Below, piece by piece: positions 1 through 6,763 of a stretch of 25,738 bases of DNA. Positions within the stretch are counted from its first letter, which is position 1; each line of letters opens with the position of its first letter. The position numbers and the translations under genes are program-made. The notes below the pieces were generated by a model. The model was not told the origin of the DNA. It was given only the letters and a program-made list of their open reading frames with translations, and made no database searches. Origin of the DNA: Brevundimonas sp. (GTDB lineage: Bacteria > Pseudomonadota > Alphaproteobacteria > Caulobacterales > Caulobacteraceae). The stretch covers positions 1 to 25,738 of the forward strand of contig NZ_JAVHLH010000009.1 of NCBI RefSeq assembly GCF_031082345.1, written 5' to 3'.

Positions 1-724
1 CGGCCTTTTCGGACAGGCCGGCGTTGAACATCCGCTGGCGGGCGAAATCGTACTGTTCCCGCGAGATGGTGATGCCGGTGACCCGGGCCCCGACCTCCTT
101 CGCCGCGAATTCGGCGAACCCGCCCCAGCCGCAGCCGATCTCGAGCACCGACTGGCCGTGCTGAAGGTCCATGGTGCGGGCGAGGGCGGCGTATTTCTCG
201 CGCTGGGCGGCCTCGAGCGCCATGCCGGCGCGGGTGAAGCGCGCCGAGGAATAGGTCATCGAGGGGTCGAGCCAGGCGGCGTAGAAGGCGTTGCCGATGT
301 CGTAGTGGGCGTGAATGTTCTTGCGCGAGCCCGAGCGGCTGTTGCGGTTCATCCGGTGCGTCAGCCAGTGGACGGCCTTCATGACCGGATTGCCGACCAT
401 TAGGCGGCGGATGTAGGCGCTGTTGCGCGCCAAGGCCTCAATCAGGGTGGCGAGATGCGGCGTTTCCCACTCGCCGGCCATATAGCCCTCGGCGAAGCCG
501 ATATCGCCGGACGCCAGGACGCGGCCGGCGAAGCGGTAGTCGCGGATGTCGAGGGTGGCGGAAGGGCCATCCTGACTGCCTTCCAGCAGGTGGCAGGCGC
601 CGCCCGGGAGGCGCACGGTCAGGCGCCCGACGGTCCAGTTCGAGGCCAGCAGGCGCAACAGCAGGCCGAACCCGCGCGGCGTGCGGGAGGCGGCCTCGTG
701 GCGCTCGGCGGTGACCGACGTCAT
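1..724 (-). CDS. cfa: Cyclopropane-fatty-acyl-phospholipid synthase (partial, 3' end off window)
   Basis: SAM-dependent methyltransferase that adds a methylene bridge to unsaturated acyl chains of membrane phospholipids. About 241 N-terminal residues are visible and the C-terminus lies beyond position 1. Seen: the N-terminal CFA region (NWTVGRLTVRLPGG, residues 29-42), the family signature AHYDIGNAFYAAWLDPSMTYSS around 139-160, and SAM motif I, VLEIGCGWGGF, at 193-203. It follows phrB by 32 nt on the same strand, so the two are probably co-transcribed. ATG 724 has no clear Shine-Dalgarno. An in-frame TTG at 760 overlaps the phrB stop (TTGA) and has GGAG 8 nt upstream, so the protein may carry 12 more residues. 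The family call is firm; the start is uncertain. Confidence 0.9.
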   Translation of the reverse strand, partial: MTSVTAERHEAASRTPRGFGLLLRLLASNWTVGRLTVRLPGGACHLLEGSQDGPSATLDIRDYRFAGRVLASGDIGFAEGYMAGEWETPHLATLIEALARNSAYIRRLMVGNPVMKAVHWLTHRMNRNSRSGSRKNIHAHYDIGNAFYAAWLDPSMTYSSARFTRAGMALEAAQREKYAALARTMDLQHGQSVLEIGCGWGGFAEFAAKEVGARVTGITISREQYDFARQRMFNAGLSEKA

Positions 725-756
725 GCGGTCAAGGTGGGGTCGGACGGGGCGGCTCG

Positions 757-2214
757 TCAATCCCCGCTCTCCGGGCCGGTCTCGGCGAGCGAACGGAGCG
801 CCTCCAGGGCCCGGGCGCGGGCCGCGGCGTGGTCGACGACCGGCTCGGGATAGTGGCGGCCAAGGCGAATTCCCGCGTCCCGCAGAACCTCCGCCGGGGC
901 GGTCCACGGGGCGTGAAGCCAGCGGTCGGGCAGGCGCGTCAGCTCGGGGACCCAGCGGCGGACATAGCGGCCGTCGGGGTCGAACTTCTGACCCTGGCTG
1001 ACCGGATTGAAGATGCGGAACCAGGGCGAGGCGTCGGCCCCGGAGCCGGCCACCCACTGCCAGTTCTGGACGTTGCTGGCCAGGTCGGCGTCGACCAGGG
1101 TGTCCCAGAACCAGGCCTCGCCGACGCGCCAGTCGATCAGCAGATCCTTGACCAGGAAGGAGGCGACGATCATGCGCACGCGGTTGTGCATCCAGCCTGT
1201 GGCCGAGAGCTCGCGCATGCCGGCGTCGACGATCGGATAGCCGGTGCGGCCGCGCTTCCAGGTCTCGAGACCGGCGGGGTCCTCACGCCACGGCATGCGG
1301 TCGTACTCGGGCCGGAAGGCCGTATCGGTCATCTGCGGGAAATGGTGCAGCAGCTGGGCCGAGAAATCGCGCCAGCCCAGTTCCGCGACGAACTTCTCCG
1401 CCTCGGCCGGGGGGATCCGGCCGTCGGCCGCCGCGCGCCGCGCCGCCTCCGCCGCCCGCCACGGATGGATCTCGCCCCAGTGCAGGTGGGGCGACAGGCG
1501 GCTGACCGCCGGCTCGGCCGGATGGTCGCGGCCCCGGGCGTAGGTCTTCAGCCCGCGCTCGACGAAGGTCGCCAGGGCGGTCGCTGCTCCGGCCTCGCCA
1601 GGCGTCCAGTCGAACCCGCCGGCCCAGTCGGGCGCCGTCGGGCGCAGGGCCCAGTCGTCGAGGGCGTCGCTCGCCAGTCCGGCAACAGCCTCGATCGCGG
1701 CGGGGGCGGGCCGGGGCGACGGCGGCGTCGCGGTCTCCAGCAGAGCCTTCAGGAAGGGGGTGAAGACCCGGTAGGGCCCGCCCGAGCCCGTCCGCACCGC
1801 GCCGGGGCGGGCCAGCAGGGACCCGTTGCAGCCGTGGCACTCGACTCCGTCGGCCTTCAGGGCGTGGGCGATGTCGGCGTCATGGGAGAAGGCGTCCGGC
1901 TCGAAGCGGCGGTTCATGAACACCGCATCGGCCCCGGTCTCATCGATCAGGCGGCCCAGTTCGGCCTCCGAATCGCCTCGGCGCAGGATCAGACGCGCGC
2001 CCCGTTCGGCCAGGGCGCCGTCGAGGGCCCGGAGCGAGCCGTCCAGCCACCAGCGCGAAGCCGCGCCGATGGCACGGACGGCCGGGCCGTCATCGAGAAT
2101 GTAGACGGGCACGATCGGCCGGCCGGTCCGGATCGCCTTGTCGAGGGCCGGATTATCGGCGAGGCGAAGGTCCTGGCGGAACCACAGGATCACGGGCGTC
2201 GGTCTGGTGGTCAT
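757..2214 (-). CDS. phrB: Deoxyribodipyrimidine photolyase (CPD photolyase)
   Basis: Light-driven FAD enzyme that splits cyclobutane pyrimidine dimers in DNA. 485 residues, normal for the class. Seen: the N-terminal alpha/beta photolyase domain (VILWFRQDLRLADNPAL, residues 8-24), the antenna-binding region, then the FAD-binding domain with SRLSPHLHWGEI (238-249), the segment from W319 through GYPIVDAGMREL, MHNRVRM (342-348), and NVQNWQW (381-387), which carries tryptophans expected in the electron-transfer chain. A tryptophan sits at 398 (ASPWFRIFNP) where I recall tyrosine or phenylalanine being usual. ATG 2214 has GGAG about 9 nt upstream. The open frame continues far upstream antisense to kdsA, but homology begins here. 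Divergent from kdsA; followed by cfa. Confidence 0.95.
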   Translation of the reverse strand: MTTRPTPVILWFRQDLRLADNPALDKAIRTGRPIVPVYILDDGPAVRAIGAASRWWLDGSLRALDGALAERGARLILRRGDSEAELGRLIDETGADAVFMNRRFEPDAFSHDADIAHALKADGVECHGCNGSLLARPGAVRTGSGGPYRVFTPFLKALLETATPPSPRPAPAAIEAVAGLASDALDDWALRPTAPDWAGGFDWTPGEAGAATALATFVERGLKTYARGRDHPAEPAVSRLSPHLHWGEIHPWRAAEAARRAAADGRIPPAEAEKFVAELGWRDFSAQLLHHFPQMTDTAFRPEYDRMPWREDPAGLETWKRGRTGYPIVDAGMRELSATGWMHNRVRMIVASFLVKDLLIDWRVGEAWFWDTLVDADLASNVQNWQWVAGSGADASPWFRIFNPVSQGQKFDPDGRYVRRWVPELTRLPDRWLHAPWTAPAEVLRDAGIRLGRHYPEPVVDHAAARARALEALRSLAETGPESGD

Positions 2215-2307
2215 GCGGTCAGGCTCCGTGATAGCTTGCGGACCACGCTGTCTCACGCCACCTGATCGCCGCATAGGTGCGGCAAGGGCCGCGCGTCGCC
2301 AAGCCGC

Positions 2308-2320
2308 AATTCCGGGAATT
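2308..2320. repeat. 13-bp perfect inverted repeat at the kdsA ribosome-binding site
   Basis: AATTCC-G-GGAATT is a perfect palindrome ending 5 nt before the GTG start of kdsA, and it overlaps the likely Shine-Dalgarno GGGA. It could be a small operator or a weak hairpin over the ribosome site, or chance. No function is shown. Confidence 0.4.
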
Positions 2321-2325
2321 CCGCC

Positions 2326-3189
2326 GTGTCCAAACCCAACGCCATCATCGACATCAAGGACGGGCTGAAGCGCCCCGTCAGCATCGGCGGCGGCCAGCGC
2401 ATCGTCTTCATCGCCGGGCCGTGCCAGCTGGAGAGCCGGCAGCATGCGCTGGAAATGGCTCACGCCCTGAAGGAGATCGGCGAGCGGCTGAACGTCGGCG
2501 TCATCTACAAGACCAGTTTCGACAAGGCCAACCGCACCTCGGCCACCGCCGCGCGCGGCTTCGGTCTGGAGGGGTCGCTGCCGATCTTCGCCGAGATCCG
2601 CGAGGTCACGGGCCTGCCGGTGCTGACCGACGTCCACACCGAGGAGCACTGCCGCATCGCCGCCGAGGCCGTGGACGTGCTGCAGATCCCGGCCTTCCTG
2701 TCGCGCCAGACCGACCTGCTGCTGGCCGCCGCCGCGACGGGCAAGGTCATCAACGTCAAGAAGGGCCAGTTTCTCGCCCCCTGGGACATGAAGAACGTCA
2801 TCGCCAAGGTGGTCGGGGCCGGCAATCCGAACGTCATGGCCTGCGAGCGCGGGGCCAGCTTCGGCTACAACACCTTGGTGTCTGACATGCGGGCGCTGCC
2901 GATCCTGCGCGAGATCGGCTGTCCCGTGGTGTTCGACGCCACCCATTCGGTGCAGCAGCCGGGCGGGCAGGGGACGTCCTCGGGCGGCCAGCGCGAGTTC
3001 GTGCCGGTGCTGGCGCGCGCCGCCGTGGCCGTGGGCGTGGACGCGGTGTTCATGGAGACGCACCAGGACCCCGACAATGCGCCGTCGGACGGTCCGAACA
3101 TGGTGCCGCTGGACCAGTTCGAGGCGCTCGCGGCCGACCTGATCGCCTATGACGACCTGACCAAGGCGCGGATGGCGAAAGCCGCCTGA
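2326..3189 (+). CDS. kdsA: 3-deoxy-8-phosphooctulonate (Kdo-8-phosphate) synthase
   Basis: Condenses phosphoenolpyruvate with arabinose-5-phosphate to Kdo-8-phosphate, a committed step toward the Kdo of the LPS inner core; cytosolic. 287 residues, full length for the DAHP synthase/KdsA barrel family. Seen: [10 protein letters not shown] (28-37), [17 protein letters not shown] with active-site lysine and asparagine, [32 protein letters not shown] and the C-terminal [17 protein letters not shown]. Cys33 in IAGPC is the position that is Cys in metal-dependent KdsA and Asn in the metal-independent E. coli type, so this is probably the metal-dependent class. The start is GTG with GGGA 8 nt upstream; no ATG is available nearby. 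It leads the heptose operon, 18 nt before hldE. Confidence 0.96.
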   Translation: MSKPNAIIDIKDGLKRPVSIGGGQRIVFIAGPCQLESRQHALEMAHALKEIGERLNVGVIYKTSFDKANRTSATAARGFGLEGSLPIFAEIREVTGLPVLTDVHTEEHCRIAAEAVDVLQIPAFLSRQTDLLLAAAATGKVINVKKGQFLAPWDMKNVIAKVVGAGNPNVMACERGASFGYNTLVSDMRALPILREIGCPVVFDATHSVQQPGGQGTSSGGQREFVPVLARAAVAVGVDAVFMETHQDPDNAPSDGPNMVPLDQFEALAADLIAYDDLTKARMAKAA

Positions 3190-3207
3190 ATCCGATAGGC
3201 CAAGGGG

Positions 3208-4662
3208 ATGGCTGAACGGACGCTGGATCTCGGACAATTGCAGGCCCTGCTGGAGCAGATCCGCGGGGTCAGGGTCGCCTGCGTCGGCGACCTGATGCTG
3301 GACCGCTACGTCTATGGCGAGGTCAGCCGGGTCTCGCCGGAGGCGCCGATCCCGGTGCTGCAGGCGCGACGGACGACGGCCATGCCCGGCGGCGTCGGCA
3401 ATGTGGCGCGCAACGTGGCGGCGCTGGGCGGCGTGGCGCGGCTGGGCGCAGTCGCGGGGCAGGATCCGGCCGGCGACGAGCTGGCGGCCCTGATCGCGGC
3501 TGAAACCGGCGTCGAGAGCGCGGTCGAGCGCCGGGCCGGGGTAGCCACGATCGTCAAGACGCGGTTCGTGGCGGCCGGACAGCAACTGCTGCGCCTGGAC
3601 GAGGAGGCGGCGGCCCTTCTGGCGGACGAGACGGCCGCCTTTTCCGGGTCTTCCGTGTTCTTGCTGTCAGACTACGCGAAAGGCGTGGTGAGCGATCTGG
3701 TCATCGCCCAGGCCCTGTCGGCGGCGGAGGCGACCGGGGCGCCGGTGGTGGTGGACCCCAAGGGCCGCGATTTCGCCCGCTACGGGGCGGTCGATCTGAT
3801 CAAGCCCAACGCCAGCGAACTGGCGGCGGCGACGGGGCTGCCGGTCGAGACGGACGCGGAGGTCGAGGCGGCGCTGAAGGCGCTTCTGCACGCCACGACG
3901 GCGAAGGCCATCGTGGTCACCCGCGCCGGCAAGGGCATGAGCCTGATGCGGCGCGGCGAGGCGGCGAAGCATTTCCCCGGCCGGGCCCGCGAGGTGTTCG
4001 ACGTCTCGGGCGCCGGCGACACCAGCCTGGCGGCCCTGGGGCTGGCGCTGGGGGCGGGGGCGTCGCTGGAGACGGCGGTGGAGTTCGCCATCCTCGCCTC
4101 GGGCGTGGTGGTCGGCAAGGCGGGCACGGCCGTGGTGACCCCGGCCGAACTGATCGACGCCGAAATGAGCCAGCATGCGGCCGGCGCCCACGCCAAGGTC
4201 ATGGCGCTGGAGGAACTGGCGCATGTGGTCGAGGGCTGGAAGCGACAGGGGCTGAAGGTCGGCTTCACCAACGGCTGTTTCGACATCCTGCACCGCGGCC
4301 ACGTCGCCTATCTGGCCCAGGCCCGCGGCTGGTGCGACCGGCTGGTGGTGGCGCTGAACACCGACGCCTCGGTGCGGCGGTTGAAGGGCGAGGGGCGGCC
4401 GATCAACGATCTCGACAGCCGGGCGGTTGTCATCGGCGGCCTGGCCAGCGTCGACCGGGTCACCTCGTTCGACGAGCCGACGCCGCTGGCGCTGATTGAA
4501 CGGCTGCGGCCCGACGTGCTGATCAAGGGCGCGGACTACAGCCGCGAAGGCGTGGTCGGGGGCGACCTGGTGGAGAGCTGGGGCGGGGGGGTGAAGCTGG
4601 CGACCTTCGAGGACGGCTATTCCACCACCCGCACCATCCAAAAGATGAAGGACGACCAATGA
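3208..4662 (+). CDS. hldE: Bifunctional heptose-7-phosphate kinase / heptose-1-phosphate adenylyltransferase
   Basis: Makes ADP-heptose for the LPS inner core: the kinase half phosphorylates D-glycero-D-manno-heptose 7-phosphate at C1, and the second half adds AMP after a phosphatase step encoded elsewhere. 484 residues with both domains intact. Residues 1-320 form a ribokinase/PfkB fold with GDLMLDRYVYG (27-37), PGGVGNVARN (60-69) and DVSGAGDTSLA (265-275), where D271 is the expected catalytic base. Residues 350-484 form the nucleotidyltransferase, with FTNGCFDILHRGH (353-365; HxGH type) and YSTTRTI (471-477) near the end. ATG 3208 lies just after a purine-rich AAGGGG. Its stop overlaps the hldD start in ATGA at 4659-4662, so the two are translationally coupled. 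Confidence 0.96.
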   Translation: MAERTLDLGQLQALLEQIRGVRVACVGDLMLDRYVYGEVSRVSPEAPIPVLQARRTTAMPGGVGNVARNVAALGGVARLGAVAGQDPAGDELAALIAAETGVESAVERRAGVATIVKTRFVAAGQQLLRLDEEAAALLADETAAFSGSSVFLLSDYAKGVVSDLVIAQALSAAEATGAPVVVDPKGRDFARYGAVDLIKPNASELAAATGLPVETDAEVEAALKALLHATTAKAIVVTRAGKGMSLMRRGEAAKHFPGRAREVFDVSGAGDTSLAALGLALGAGASLETAVEFAILASGVVVGKAGTAVVTPAELIDAEMSQHAAGAHAKVMALEELAHVVEGWKRQGLKVGFTNGCFDILHRGHVAYLAQARGWCDRLVVALNTDASVRRLKGEGRPINDLDSRAVVIGGLASVDRVTSFDEPTPLALIERLRPDVLIKGADYSREGVVGGDLVESWGGGVKLATFEDGYSTTRTIQKMKDDQ

Positions 4663-5660
4663 GCCGGCGCATGATCGTGGTCACCGGCGGGGCCGGCTTC
4701 ATCGGCTCCAACATCGTCGCCCGGCTGTGTGCGGAAGACCGGCGCGACGTGGTCGTGTGCGACCGGCTGGAAGACGCCGCCCTGGGCAAGTGGAAGAACC
4801 TCGCCAAACATCCGATCGCCGACTTCTGGCAGCCGGAGGAGATGTTCGAACAGCTGGAGCGTCACGCCGAGCGGATCGAGGCCGTGGTGCACATGGGGGC
4901 GATCTCGTCGACGACGGAGCCTGACGCGGACCTGATCCTTCGGACCAATTTCACGCTGTCGCGCGACCTGTGGGACTGGTGCGCCCTGCGAGACGCCCGA
5001 ATGGTCTACGCTTCCTCGGCGGCCACCTACGGCGACGGAGAGCAGGGGTTCGAGGATGACGACAGTCTTGAGGGGCTGGCTTCGCTGAGGCCGCTAAACG
5101 CCTATGGTTATTCGAAAATGCTGTTCGACCAGTATGCGGCGCGGCAGTCGGACCGGGGCCAGTCGCCGAGCCAGTGGGCGGGCCTGAAATTCTTCAATGT
5201 CTATGGGCCGAACGAGTACCACAAGGGCGGGATGAAGTCGGTCGTGGCCCAAATCTGGCCGAAGATCGAGGCCGATGAGCCGGTCACCCTGTTCCGGTCG
5301 CACAATCCCGCCTACGCCGACGGCGGCCAGATGCGCGACTTCGTCTTCGTCGACGACGTGGTCGATATGGTCGACTGGCTGCTGGAGACCCCGGCGGTGT
5401 CGGGCGTGTTCAACGCCGGCTCCGGGCAGGCCCGGTCCTTCCTCGATCTGGCCAACGCCGCGTTCACGGCGGCCGGCAAGACGCCCCGGGTCGAGTACGT
5501 CGATACGCCCGAGACCATCCGCGACAAGTACCAGTATTTCACCGAGGCCCGGATGGAGCGCGTTCGCGCCGCCGGCTTTGGCGGGCAGTCGACGCCGCTG
5601 GAGGAGGGGGTCCGGCGCTATGTCCAGGACTTCCTGGCCACGGCGGACCCGTATCGATGA
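4659..5660 (+). CDS. hldD: ADP-L-glycero-D-manno-heptose 6-epimerase
   Basis: Converts ADP-D,D-heptose to ADP-L,D-heptose, the sugar donor used for the LPS inner core, with NADP as internal redox cofactor. 333 residues, extended SDR fold. Seen: VTGGAGFIGSNI (8-19) Rossmann loop, VVHMGAISSTTE (76-87), YASSAATYGDG (117-127), the catalytic Y149xxxK153 pair in AYGYSK, and FFNVYGPNEYHKGGM (178-192), whose K189 matches the second catalytic lysine region of E. coli HldD. It starts in a 4-nt overlap with hldE and ends in a 4-nt ATGA overlap with the DUF3089 gene. With kdsA and hldE it gives three of the cytosolic inner-core sugar steps; no gmhA or gmhB is in the window. Confidence 0.95.
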   Translation: MSRRMIVVTGGAGFIGSNIVARLCAEDRRDVVVCDRLEDAALGKWKNLAKHPIADFWQPEEMFEQLERHAERIEAVVHMGAISSTTEPDADLILRTNFTLSRDLWDWCALRDARMVYASSAATYGDGEQGFEDDDSLEGLASLRPLNAYGYSKMLFDQYAARQSDRGQSPSQWAGLKFFNVYGPNEYHKGGMKSVVAQIWPKIEADEPVTLFRSHNPAYADGGQMRDFVFVDDVVDMVDWLLETPAVSGVFNAGSGQARSFLDLANAAFTAAGKTPRVEYVDTPETIRDKYQYFTEARMERVRAAGFGGQSTPLEEGVRRYVQDFLATADPYR

Positions 5661-6763
5661 TCAAATCGGGCCTGACCGTCCGACAGTGGCTCGGGTGGAC
5701 CGGCTTTGCGCTGGTCTTCCTGCTGACGGCGGCCGTGGCGGTGTGGCGCGGAGATATCCTGAGAGCCGGCCTCGACCCGCAGGTGCCCTTCCAGACCTAC
5801 CAGCCGCCCCCGGCTCCGAACTATTCCCGCGCGGACGCCTGGGCGATGAGCGAGGCGCGCGCGCCGGACGCCGGGCCCGCGGCCGTGTTGTTCGTCCATT
5901 CGACCACCTATGACGGCGGGCGGGAGTGGAACGGGCCGGTCGGCGATCCCAAGGCCGACGCCTATCTGAGGCAGGTGGTGCTGCCGAACTATGCGGGACC
6001 GTTCGCGCGCCTGGGGGCGGTCAGCGCGCCGCGCTACCGGCAGGGCAGCCTCTACACCCGCCTGACCCTGAGGGACGACGCGCGCGAGGCGCGGGCCTTC
6101 GCCTGGCGTGATGTCGCCGCGGCCTTCGAAACCTGGATCGCCCGCCACCCGGAGGGACCGATCGTCCTGGCCGGGGTGGAGCAGGGCGGCGAACTGGTCG
6201 AGCGGCTGCTGCGCGAGCGGGTGGCGGTCGATCCGGCGCTGCGCCAGCGGCTGGTCGCCGCCTATCTGATGGACGTCGTGACGCCCGTCGATGGGCTTTC
6301 GCCTAGCATTCCCGCCTGTGAGCGCCGCGACCAGACCGGTTGCGTCGTCGGCTATTCCCCTGTCAGCGAAGGCAATGACGGGGCCGCGCGGCGACGGCTC
6401 CGGCGCGCCCTGGTCTGGGATGGTCGGGGACGGCTCGTCGAGCTCGGGCGGCGCGAGGCCCTGTGCGTCAATCCAGTGACCGGTTCGACCTCGACAGCGC
6501 CGGCGGCCGCCCGTCTGAACCGGGGCGCCACCAATGCGACGGGTCTGGAATGGGGCGCGCACCCGGCCCTGCTGGCGCGTGAGGTCGCCACCCAGTGCCG
6601 CGACGGCCTGCTGCGCTACAGCGAGCCTGACAGGGAGTCCTTCCGCCAGGCCGGCAGTTGGGCCGATCGGAGAAAGTCTCGTCCCTACAATCTCTTCTAC
6701 GGTGATCTTGAAGCCGACGCAGCGGCGCGGCTGGCGGCCTGGGCGGCGCAACGCGGGTCCTAG
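5657..6763 (+). CDS. DUF3089 domain protein, membrane-anchored, nucleophile serine missing
   Basis: 368 residues. A single hydrophobic segment at 11-30 suggests an N-terminal membrane anchor with the rest outside the cytoplasm. The body resembles DUF3089, an alpha/beta-hydrolase-like family: AVLFVHSTTYDGGREWNGP (76-94), QGSLYTRLTLRDDAREARAFAWRDVAAAF, and the C-terminal YNLFYGDLEADA. At the nucleophile elbow, where the family typically has GHSQG, this protein reads G173-V-E-Q-G177 with no serine, and I see no obvious histidine in front of YNLFY. It is therefore probably not a serine hydrolase. It is coupled to hldD by ATGA, which suggests an envelope or LPS-linked role (inference). Its TAG stop lies within the palindrome CTAG that also supplies the recG stop on the other strand. 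Confidence 0.8.
   Translation: MIKSGLTVRQWLGWTGFALVFLLTAAVAVWRGDILRAGLDPQVPFQTYQPPPAPNYSRADAWAMSEARAPDAGPAAVLFVHSTTYDGGREWNGPVGDPKADAYLRQVVLPNYAGPFARLGAVSAPRYRQGSLYTRLTLRDDAREARAFAWRDVAAAFETWIARHPEGPIVLAGVEQGGELVERLLRERVAVDPALRQRLVAAYLMDVVTPVDGLSPSIPACERRDQTGCVVGYSPVSEGNDGAARRRLRRALVWDGRGRLVELGRREALCVNPVTGSTSTAPAAARLNRGATNATGLEWGAHPALLAREVATQCRDGLLRYSEPDRESFRQAGSWADRRKSRPYNLFYGDLEADAAARLAAWAAQRGS

Noticed and set aside
2215..3585. The phrB frame stays open upstream on the minus strand to 3585, which would give a 942-residue protein.
   Set aside because: The extra part is antisense to kdsA and the start of hldE, has the His/Arg/Gly-rich look of a GC-rich shadow frame, and photolyase homology starts at ATG 2214 with a ribosome site.
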